NCBI RefSeq assembly: GCF_015679265.1
Contig: NZ_CP064942.1
Span: 3,824,001 to 3,888,000 of the forward strand
Source of the DNA: Pontivivens ytuae
Lineage (GTDB): Bacteria; Pseudomonadota; Alphaproteobacteria; Rhodobacterales; Rhodobacteraceae
DNA: 64,000 nt
Reading direction: 5' to 3'
Made by a program: the position numbers and the translations under genes. Of this stretch, positions 15,252 through 22,445 are shown in pieces; position 1 is the stretch's first letter, and each line of letters begins with the position of its first letter. The notes under the pieces were generated by a model. It was not told the origin of the DNA. It was given only the letters and a program-made list of their open reading frames with translations, and made no database searches.

Positions 15252-18095
15252 ATGGCACAGGCAGAGGTCGATCTGACCCCCGTCGTCGCCGATGAGGTGA
15301 AGTACACCACCTGCTACATGTGCGCCTGCCGGTGCGGGATTCGCGTGCACCTGAAAGGCAGCGCGATCAGGTACATAGACGGCAATCCCGACCACCCCGT
15401 GAACAAGGGCGTGCTCTGTGCCAAGGGCTCCGCCGGGCTGATGAACCACTACAGCCAGGCGCGGTTGTCGAAGCCGCTGAAGCGCGTCGGCCCCCGCGGC
15501 TCGGGCGAGTTCGAGGAGATCGAGTGGGACGAGGCGCTCGCACTCGCCACCGACTGGCTGGGCGAGGTGCGGCAAAAGGACCCGAAGAAGCTCGCCTTCT
15601 TCACGGGACGCGATCAAAGTCAAAGCCTTACGGGGTGGTGGGCCGCGCAGTTCGGCACCATCAACTTCGCGGCGCATGGCGGCTTCTGCTCGGTGAACAT
15701 GGCGGCCGCCGGGCTCTACACCTTGGGCGGCGCGTTCTGGGAGTTCGGGGAGCCGGACTGGGACCGGACCGAATACTTCCTGATGTTCGGCGTGGCGGAG
15801 GATCACGACAGCAACCCGATCAAGACGGGGCTCGGCAAGATCAAGACGCGCGGGGCGAAGTTCGTCAGCGTGAACCCGTGTCGCACAGGCTACTCCGCGA
15901 TTGCCGATGAATGGGTGCCGATCCGGCCGGGGACGGACGGACTGTTGGTGTTCTCCCTGATCCGGGAGCTGCTGCTGGCCGAGAAGGTCGATTGGGAGTT
16001 CCTGGTCCGCTACACCAACGCGCACTGGCTGGTGATCGACGCACCGGGCGACGCGGATCACGGGCTGTTCGCGCGGGAAGATGGGGCGCCGCTCTGCCTC
16101 ACCCGCGGCGGGGTCGAGCCCTGCGCGCCGGGCGTCGAGCCGGTGCTGACCGGGCGGGCGGAGTTGGCGGATGGGCGGACCTCGGTACCGGCCTTCGAGC
16201 TTTTCGCGCGGCGCTTTCTCTCTGACGAGTATGCCCCTGAGAAGGTGGCTGAAACCTGCGGCGTGGAGCCTGCGCAGATCCGCCGGATCGCCGCCGAACT
16301 CGCCGAAGCGGCGTTTGAGAAGGAGATCACCCTCGACGTCGCGTGGGAGGATTGGACGGGTCGCAAGCACGACACGATCACCGGCCGGCCGGTGTCGATG
16401 CACGCGATGCGCGGGATCTCGGCTCATGCCAACGGCTTTCACACCTGCCGGGCGATCCATCTGTTGCAGATGATCCTCGGCTCTGTCGACTGCCCCGGCG
16501 GCTGGCGGATGAAGGCGCCCTATCCCAAGCCCGCGCCGCCGGGTCCGAAACCGGCGCGGCCCGCGCGGGCTGGGGAGCCGCTGGCGGGCATGCCGCTGGG
16601 CAATCCCACAGGGCCGGAGGATCTGCTGGTCGATAGCGCGGGCGAGCCGCTGCGCATCGACAAGGCCTATTCCTGGGAGCATCCGCTCAGCTCGCACGGG
16701 CTGATGCACATGGTGATGCACAATGCCTGGGCTGGCGATCCGTACCCCGTTGACGTGCTTTTCATGTACATGGCGAACATGGGCTGGAACTCGGCGATGA
16801 ACCCGGGTGCGGCCATGACGTACCTGACGGACAAGGATGAAAACGGGGAGTATCGCATCCCGAAGGTGATCTACTCCGACGCCTTCTGGTCGGAGACGGT
16901 GCCTTACGCCGACCTCGTCCTGCCCGACACGACCTATCTGGAGCGGTGGGACTGCATCTCGCTGCTCGACCGGCCGATCTCCTCGGCGGAGGGGGCGGCG
17001 GACGCGATCCGGCATCCGGTGGTGGAGCCCGACCGCGACGTGCGGCCGTTCCAGACCGTGCTGCTCGACCTCGGCGCGCGGCTCGGCCTGCCGGGGATGG
17101 TGACGCCGGACGGCGCGCCGCAATATCCCGGCGGCTATCCCGATTACATCGTCAACCACGAACGGGGCGCGGCGCTGGGGCCGCTCGCCGGGTGGCGTGG
17201 CAATGGCGAGGATCACGGGCGGGGCGCGCCGAACCCCAACCAGCTGGACCGCTATATCGAGAATGGCGGCTTCTGGCAGGAGCATCTGCCGCTGGAGGCG
17301 CAGTTCAACAAGGCGCACAACGCGGCCTACCTCGCGCATGCGGCGCGGATGGGGTTCATCCCGGAAGCAGCACCCATTCCATACCAGCTCTACTCGGAGG
17401 TGCTGCAACGCTTCCGCCTCGCCGCTGATCAGGCGCCGGAGCGGCATCGCGAGCGGGTGCGCACCTATTTCGATCCGCTGCCGATCTGGTATGCGCCGGA
17501 GGAGGCGGAGGGCGATTACCCGCTCCACGCGCTGACCCAGCGGCCGATGCACATGTACCACTCCTGGGGTTCGCAGAACGTGTGGCTGCGCCAGATCACG
17601 GCGCAGAACCGGCTGTTTATTCACCGCGACCTCGCGGCAGAGATCGGGGTCGGGGACGAGGACTGGGTGAAGGTGACGAGCCCCGATGGCGAACTGAAAT
17701 GCCAGGTGAAGCTGGTGACCGGCGTGAACCGCGACACGGTCTGGACCTGGAACGCGATCGGCAAGCGGAAGGGGGCGTGGGGGCTGTCGCAGGGTGCGCC
17801 GGAGGCGGAAAAAGGGTTCCTGCTCAACCACGTGATCAGCGAACTTCTCCCGCCGCGTGAAGGCGGGCAACGGTATTCGAACTCCGACCCGGTCACGGGG
17901 CAGGCCGCGTGGTTCGACTTGCGCGTGCGGATCGAGAAATGCGCGCCGGGCCTTTCGCCGACCTTCGAGCCGATGGAGCATCCGGCGAAGATGCCCGATC
18001 CCTCGGGCCACGGGGCCAAGGTCGTGCCGACCGAGAGCGTGGGCGAGGCGGTGCCGTTCCGCGAATGGCTGTCCACGAAGGAGCGGTTCGAATGA
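15252..18095 (+). CDS. soeA: SoeA-type sulfite dehydrogenase molybdopterin subunit
   Basis: A 947-residue complex iron-sulfur molybdoenzyme without a signal peptide, fitting the cytoplasm-facing SoeA of membrane-bound sulfite dehydrogenase (sulfite to sulfate). The [4Fe-4S] ligands are C21, C24, C28 and C56. C146 in GGFCSVN is the likely molybdenum ligand. GGAGG lies 9 nt before the ATG. Its stop overlaps the soeB start (ATGA). Formate dehydrogenase or polysulfide reductase were considered, but the lack of a Tat signal and the B and DmsC-like C partners favour Soe. Confidence 0.82.
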   Translation: MAQAEVDLTPVVADEVKYTTCYMCACRCGIRVHLKGSAIRYIDGNPDHPVNKGVLCAKGSAGLMNHYSQARLSKPLKRVGPRGSGEFEEIEWDEALALATDWLGEVRQKDPKKLAFFTGRDQSQSLTGWWAAQFGTINFAAHGGFCSVNMAAAGLYTLGGAFWEFGEPDWDRTEYFLMFGVAEDHDSNPIKTGLGKIKTRGAKFVSVNPCRTGYSAIADEWVPIRPGTDGLLVFSLIRELLLAEKVDWEFLVRYTNAHWLVIDAPGDADHGLFAREDGAPLCLTRGGVEPCAPGVEPVLTGRAELADGRTSVPAFELFARRFLSDEYAPEKVAETCGVEPAQIRRIAAELAEAAFEKEITLDVAWEDWTGRKHDTITGRPVSMHAMRGISAHANGFHTCRAIHLLQMILGSVDCPGGWRMKAPYPKPAPPGPKPARPARAGEPLAGMPLGNPTGPEDLLVDSAGEPLRIDKAYSWEHPLSSHGLMHMVMHNAWAGDPYPVDVLFMYMANMGWNSAMNPGAAMTYLTDKDENGEYRIPKVIYSDAFWSETVPYADLVLPDTTYLERWDCISLLDRPISSAEGAADAIRHPVVEPDRDVRPFQTVLLDLGARLGLPGMVTPDGAPQYPGGYPDYIVNHERGAALGPLAGWRGNGEDHGRGAPNPNQLDRYIENGGFWQEHLPLEAQFNKAHNAAYLAHAARMGFIPEAAPIPYQLYSEVLQRFRLAADQAPERHRERVRTYFDPLPIWYAPEEAEGDYPLHALTQRPMHMYHSWGSQNVWLRQITAQNRLFIHRDLAAEIGVGDEDWVKVTSPDGELKCQVKLVTGVNRDTVWTWNAIGKRKGAWGLSQGAPEAEKGFLLNHVISELLPPREGGQRYSNSDPVTGQAAWFDLRVRIEKCAPGLSPTFEPMEHPAKMPDPSGHGAKVVPTESVGEAVPFREWLSTKERFE

Positions 18096-18817
18096 CCTCG
18101 CTGCCCGAGAAAACCGAAAAAAAGCTGGGCCTGGTCATCGACCTCGACATCTGCGTCGGCTGTCATGCCTGTGCCGTGAACTGCAAGGAGTGGAACGAGG
18201 GCGGGCATTCGGGCCCGCTGACCGATCTGCTCGCCACGGGGGACGACCCGTCGGGTGTGTGGTTCAACCGCATCCACTCCTTCGAGACGGAGGACGCGGT
18301 CGGCCAGCGCACGGTGCATTTCCCGAAGTCCTGCCTGCATTGCGACGACGCGCCCTGCGTCACCGTCTGCCCCACGGGCGCGAGCTATAAACGGGCGGAG
18401 GACGGGATCGTTCTGGTCAATGCGGAGACCTGCATCGGCTGCAAGCTCTGCTCCTGGGCCTGCCCCTATGGCGCGCGGGAATATGACGAGGGGGAGGGCG
18501 TGATGAAGAAATGCACGCTCTGCATCGACCGGATCTACAATCCGAACCTGCCCGAGGACGCCCGCGTCCCGGCCTGCGTCAACACCTGCCCGGCGGGTGC
18601 GCGGCATTTCGGCGATCTGGGCGATCCCGAAAGCGGCGTGTCGAAGCTGGTGGCCGAGCGGGGCGGTTACGACCTGATGCCGGAGCAGGGCACGAAGCCG
18701 GTCAACAAGTACCTGCCGCCGCGCCCGCGCACCGTGGCCGAGGCGAAGCTGGAGCCGGTGGTCGAGGGCGAGGCGGGCTTTTTCGCGCGGCTGGTCGACC
18801 GGGTGCTCAGCGCATGA
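18092..18817 (+). CDS. soeB: SoeB-type four-cluster ferredoxin subunit
   Basis: 241 residues with four cysteine groups for [4Fe-4S] clusters: CVGCHACAVNC, CLHCDDAPCVTVCP, CIGCKLCSWACPYG and CTLCIDR with CVNTCP. It carries electrons between the SoeA active site and the membrane subunit. It has no signal peptide, consistent with a cytoplasmic complex. It is coupled to soeA by a 4-nt overlap. A helical C-terminal tail (about 200-241) may contact the membrane subunit. Confidence 0.88.
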   Translation: MTSLPEKTEKKLGLVIDLDICVGCHACAVNCKEWNEGGHSGPLTDLLATGDDPSGVWFNRIHSFETEDAVGQRTVHFPKSCLHCDDAPCVTVCPTGASYKRAEDGIVLVNAETCIGCKLCSWACPYGAREYDEGEGVMKKCTLCIDRIYNPNLPEDARVPACVNTCPAGARHFGDLGDPESGVSKLVAERGGYDLMPEQGTKPVNKYLPPRPRTVAEAKLEPVVEGEAGFFARLVDRVLSA

Positions 18818-18824
18818 GCGTCGC

Positions 18825-18848
18825 TTGCGTATTTGGAGAAAGATGAAG
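18825..18848 (+). repeat. Dispersed post-stop repeat, copy 5, inside the soe operon
   Basis: TTGCGTATTTGGAGAAAGAT followed by GAAG starts 8 nt after the soeB stop and ends 2 nt before the ridA ATG. It is the only copy between two genes that otherwise look co-transcribed. It may supply the GGAG that serves as the ridA ribosome-binding site. Confidence 0.75.
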
Positions 18849-18850
18849 CC

Positions 18851-19234
18851 ATGGGCGTGAAGCGGCTGATCGGATCGGGGGACTCGAACGAGGACGCCTA
18901 CGGCTATTCCCGGGCTGTGGTCGTGGGCCACACCTGCTGGGTGTCCGGCACCACGGCGCGGGGCGACGCGCTGATGGAAGGGGCGGGACGGCAGCTACGC
19001 GACGCGGCGGCCACGGTGGAGGCGGCGCTGGAGGAGGCGGGCTTCCGCCTCGACGACGTGGTGCGCTCGACCGTCTACCTCACCGACATGGACGACGAGC
19101 CCGCGGTGGCGGAGGTTCATCGGGAGCTTTTCGGCGCCGCGCGCCCGTCGAGCACGCTGGTGCAGGTGATTGCGCTGAGCCCGGCCGAAGCGCGCGTCGA
19201 GCTCGAGGTCACGGCCGCGCGGGAGCACGGCTGA
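18851..19234 (+). CDS. RidA/YjgF/UK114 family protein lacking the catalytic arginine
   Basis: 127 residues from the ATG at 18851; an in-frame TTG at 18833 lies within the repeat. Family segments are CWVSGTTA, STVYLTDM and VELEVTA. RidA enzymes that hydrolyse reactive imines have PxRSxV; here the aligned stretch is PSSTLV, so the arginine is replaced by serine. Imine deaminase activity is therefore doubtful. It lies between soeB and soeC and its stop touches the soeC ATG, so it is part of the operon. Confidence 0.85.
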   Translation: MGVKRLIGSGDSNEDAYGYSRAVVVGHTCWVSGTTARGDALMEGAGRQLRDAAATVEAALEEAGFRLDDVVRSTVYLTDMDDEPAVAEVHRELFGAARPSSTLVQVIALSPAEARVELEVTAAREHG

Positions 19235-20134
19235 ATGCATCCTGCGAAGTCTGTCATCTTCTTCACCGTGGTCTCGGGGCTCGGCTACGGGCTCCTGATC
19301 TGGCTGGGGCTCTATGCCGGACGCGGCTTTGCGCTGCCGCCGGGGTGGAACACGGGCGTGCTGGTGCTCGCGGGCGCGCTGATCGTGGCGGGGCTGGTGA
19401 GCTCCACACTGCATCTGGGGCATCCGGAGCGGGCCTGGCGGGCGTTCAGCCAGTGGCGCACGAGCTGGCTCAGCCGGGAGGGGGTGATGGCGGTCGCCAC
19501 CTTCGCGCCGATGGCCGCCTGGGGGCTGGGCTGGCTGACGGGGTCGGAGGCCGGGTGGATCGGGCTGGCGCAGACGCTCGCGATGCTCGGGGCCGTCGCG
19601 GTGCTGGTCTGCACGGCGATGATCTACGCCTCGATCAAGGCGGTGCGGGACTGGCATACCGGGTGGACGGTGGCCTCCTATCTGGGGCTCGGGCTCTGGA
19701 CCGGGGGGCTCCTGTTCCTCGCGGTGCTGGACCTGACCGGGCGGGCGGCCGGGACGTTGCTCTATCTCGTGGCGGTGGCCGGGATCGTGGCGGCGGTGGC
19801 GAAGATCGGCTACCGGCGGCGGGTGCTGAGGACCGACCGGCTCGATGCCGCGGCGGCGACGGGGCTGTCCGGCGAGGTGCGGCTGCTGGAGGCGCCCCAT
19901 TCGCAGAAGAACTTCCTGATGCGGGAGATGGGCTTCGAGATCGCGCGGCGGCACGCGGATGCGCTGCGCATGTGGATGGTGGCGCTGCTCTTCGCGGTGC
20001 CGGCACTCACGTTCTCATATCTGCCGCTGGTCGCGGCCCTTGCAGCCCTCGCCGGGTGTTTCGTCGAGCGCTGGCTGTTCTTTGCGGAGGCGCGGCACGC
20101 CGTGATGCTCTATTACGGGGCGGCGCGCGCCTAG
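19235..20134 (+). CDS. soeC: SoeC/DmsC-type membrane anchor subunit
   Basis: 299 residues with about eight hydrophobic helices, DmsC/NrfD family. It should anchor SoeAB to the inner membrane and pass electrons to quinone. The ATG follows the ridA stop with no gap. Segments such as HLGHPERAWRAFSQWRTSWL match the DmsC quinone-pocket region. Its TAG stop shares the bases CTAG with the TAG stop of the convergent receiver gene. Confidence 0.85.
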   Translation: MHPAKSVIFFTVVSGLGYGLLIWLGLYAGRGFALPPGWNTGVLVLAGALIVAGLVSSTLHLGHPERAWRAFSQWRTSWLSREGVMAVATFAPMAAWGLGWLTGSEAGWIGLAQTLAMLGAVAVLVCTAMIYASIKAVRDWHTGWTVASYLGLGLWTGGLLFLAVLDLTGRAAGTLLYLVAVAGIVAAVAKIGYRRRVLRTDRLDAAAATGLSGEVRLLEAPHSQKNFLMREMGFEIARRHADALRMWMVALLFAVPALTFSYLPLVAALAALAGCFVERWLFFAEARHAVMLYYGAARA

Positions 20135-20601
20135 CCGTCCGCGTCCCGCTCGGCCTGTTCCGGCGCGCTGCTCAGCGTGGTGCCTTGTGCGTCGCGGCTA
20201 CCGATGAGCGAGCGAACATGGCCGAGGAGATCCGGGATCGGCACCGGTTTTTCCAGCGCGAGGTCGGCGCCGAGGGACGTCGTGAGATCGAGCACCGGCG
20301 GCACGAAGCGGCCGTCCTGCGGCTGGCCGGTGATCGAGATGATCGGCAGGTCCGGCCGTTCGGTTCGCGCCCCGGCGGCGCGCAGCAGGCCCACGAGCTT
20401 CACCCCGCCATCGGAGGTCAGCGTCCCCTCGCGGTAGATGAAGATGTCGGCGATCACGAGGTCGGCGTCGTGCCCCTCCAGATAATCGAGCGCCGAGGTC
20501 GCGTCGCGGCAGTGCACGACGGTGTAGCCCTCACCCTCCAGGGCGATCTGCCATTCGGCGGCCAGCGGCTGGTCGTCCTCCAAAATCAGGATCGTTGTCA
20601 T
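20131..20601 (-). CDS. Single-domain response regulator
   Basis: 156 residues, almost all one receiver domain. The acidic pocket is D9/D10, the phosphoacceptor is D52 (VIADIF), and T91 and K118 are the switch residues, so it should be phosphorylatable. A longer than usual alpha2-beta3 loop (IYREGTLTSDGG) follows D52. The last 30 residues are polar and probably disordered. There is no output domain. The next gene upstream on the same strand encodes a PAS-like protein 7 nt away, so they likely form an operon. The partner kinase is not in the window. Confidence 0.85.
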   Translation of the reverse strand: MTTILILEDDQPLAAEWQIALEGEGYTVVHCRDATSALDYLEGHDADLVIADIFIYREGTLTSDGGVKLVGLLRAAGARTERPDLPIISITGQPQDGRFVPPVLDLTTSLGADLALEKPVPIPDLLGHVRSLIGSRDAQGTTLSSAPEQAERDADG

Positions 20602-20608
20602 CCCAGTC

Positions 20609-21472
20609 CTATTCTCGCCTGTCGGCCGATCGGCCGACCCCCTCCAACAGGTCCAGGACGCGCAGGAACATGGCGACGCTGGACAGTGCAGAGAAAGGTA
20701 GCGGAGCGGGATGAAAGGTCTCGCAAAAAAAGCACCGGGGCGTGCCGGCGACCGGTTCGCGCATCAAGATGAGGAGATCGGCCTCCGGCCGGGGCAGGTC
20801 CGAGGGCCATGCCGGCGGCTCGACGGTGATGCCCGGCGGGGCCACGGGGAGGAAGGCGGGCGGGGCGACATCGGTCGGGGCGACATGGCGGAAGGGCTCG
20901 TGCGCCATGACCTCGTCAAGGCGCGTGCGCGTCCAGTTGGCGGGGTCGAGGCCCTGGCCGTCGGGCATCCATCCGGCCTCCGCCTCCACCGTCAGCCCGG
21001 CCTCCGTCGCGCGGGCGAGCCGCACGCGCCGCGCGGCGATCGTGAGGCGCAGGTTGCGGCAGGCGAGCATGCCGAGATCGCCGCGGGCGAAGGCGGCGGC
21101 GTCGATGCCCCGCAGCAGCATCCGCAGGGCGAGCATCGAATCCGCGAGGTCCGAGATCGGATCGACCGGGCTTTGCAGCGAGATGAGGATCAGGTTGGCC
21201 CGCGTCTCCAACCGCACGGCGAGCTGCACGCCGCCCACGTCGCGGAAGCCGAGATAGAGCCCCTCGTCCTGCGCGCTGCGCAGCCCCGCGATGTTGCGCA
21301 TCTCATGGACGAGGGCCGCGGTGAAAAGCTCGGAGAGGTCGGTGGGCGCGTCCGACCGGCCTGTCATCTGTGCGACCGTGTCGCTGACGGCGATCAGGCG
21401 GCTGAGCGTGGCGTCGGCAATGACGAGACCCTGCCGCTGCGCAGGCGGCGCGACGTTGACGTCGATCTCCAT
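20609..21472 (-). CDS. Hypothetical protein with a PAS-like N-terminal domain
   Basis: 287 residues from the ATG at 21472. The first 60 residues (QGLVIADATLSRLIAVSDTV, then a TDLSELF segment) look like the PAS-2 domain at the start of phytochromes, where a ligand is sensed. No GAF or PHY domain was recognised and there is no chromophore cysteine in the usual place. The C-terminal half is proline-rich, then contains CRNLRLTIAARR. The protein has no kinase motifs. It lies between a receiver gene and an unknown gene on the same strand. The function is unknown. Confidence 0.65.
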   Translation of the reverse strand: MEIDVNVAPPAQRQGLVIADATLSRLIAVSDTVAQMTGRSDAPTDLSELFTAALVHEMRNIAGLRSAQDEGLYLGFRDVGGVQLAVRLETRANLILISLQSPVDPISDLADSMLALRMLLRGIDAAAFARGDLGMLACRNLRLTIAARRVRLARATEAGLTVEAEAGWMPDGQGLDPANWTRTRLDEVMAHEPFRHVAPTDVAPPAFLPVAPPGITVEPPAWPSDLPRPEADLLILMREPVAGTPRCFFCETFHPAPLPFSALSSVAMFLRVLDLLEGVGRSADRRE

Positions 21473-21482
21473 CGCGGTGAGG

Positions 21483-22250
21483 TCAGCGGTTGCCGGGGAT
21501 GAGCCGCAGATAGGGCGGCCCGCCGGGCGACTGCTCGCTGCCGCTCTCTTCCTCGACATCCTCGACCGGGGGCAGGGCGGGCCGTGCGGCGTCCCGGCGG
21601 GCGAGGTCGTCGGCCAGCAGCCGCTCGAAATTGTAGCAGATGTTGTCGATCTCGGTCCGGAAGGCAATGATCTGGGCGTGGATGCGCTCGGCCTCGCCGC
21701 GGCGCCCCTCGCGCAGGGCAAGATCGATCGAGGTCTCGAAATTGCGCAGCGGCACGTAGATCCGCTCGATCGCCTCGTCCACCGCCCGCTCAAGCGCGCG
21801 GGAGGTCGCGTCGTCGCGCAGCACGCCGGGTTGCAGCAAGGCGAGCGCGTTGCCCTGCAGGCGGCGCAGGCGGATGGTGATCGCGGCCACGTTCTCCGCA
21901 TAGGCGCGGGCGAGGATCGCCGCTCCCTCCAGCTCGCAGCCGGAGATGCTGGCCTTCAGATCGGGCAGGGAGAGCATCTTGCCGTTCTCGGGCGCCTCAT
22001 GGCACAGCCCCGTGACGAACTCCGCCATTTCCCGGCCGAAGACATCGGCGACGTTGCGGTCGGCCTCGAATGTCAGGCGGATGCGGGTGTCGTCGAAGAG
22101 CAGCTCGATGCCGTTAACCGTCACGCCGCGCGTCTGGGACATCTGGGCGTGGATGGTGATCGCCGGTGCGAGCTCCGACAGGCGCGGGGCGCCACCGGCG
22201 TGGCCGGACGCCCTGTTGCCCTCACTCGTATTGTCCCGCTGGTCCGACAT
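21483..22250 (-). CDS. Hypothetical protein of the signalling cluster
   Basis: 255 residues, not recognised. The N-terminal 25 residues are polar; residues about 30-75 may form a beta-rich domain (VTVNGIELLFDDTRIRLTFE). The middle and C-terminal part is strongly helical and charged, with a coiled-coil look (LERAVDEAIERIYVPLRNFE). There is no signal peptide or membrane segment. AAGGA precedes the ATG. It heads the three-gene minus-strand set with the PAS-like and receiver genes, and is divergent from the CheB-CheR fusion, so a signalling role is inferred. Confidence 0.6.
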   Translation of the reverse strand: MSDQRDNTSEGNRASGHAGGAPRLSELAPAITIHAQMSQTRGVTVNGIELLFDDTRIRLTFEADRNVADVFGREMAEFVTGLCHEAPENGKMLSLPDLKASISGCELEGAAILARAYAENVAAITIRLRRLQGNALALLQPGVLRDDATSRALERAVDEAIERIYVPLRNFETSIDLALREGRRGEAERIHAQIIAFRTEIDNICYNFERLLADDLARRDAARPALPPVEDVEEESGSEQSPGGPPYLRLIPGNR

Positions 22251-22445
22251 CGAAGGTCCTTCGCGCGATGGCGCATGGTGAACCGAGAGTATGGTTGCTC
22301 CCTCAGATCATGGCAAGCAAGCACAGCCCTGTGTCACGTGGGCACGGGGCGGTGCGTATGGTTACCCAGAATGCTACTTTCATGTTAACGATTTTGACGA
22401 TACAGTCATAACGCCCCACAACCTATTAGTTAAAAAGCGAAATTT

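Noticed and set aside
15141..18011. 956-codon open frame opposite soeA
   Set aside because: It is an antisense shadow of the soeA gene with biased composition and no recognisable motif.
15252..20134. Reading the molybdoenzyme operon as formate dehydrogenase or polysulfide reductase
   Set aside because: There is no Tat signal on the large subunit and the membrane subunit is DmsC-like, which fits SoeABC better. A substrate test would decide.
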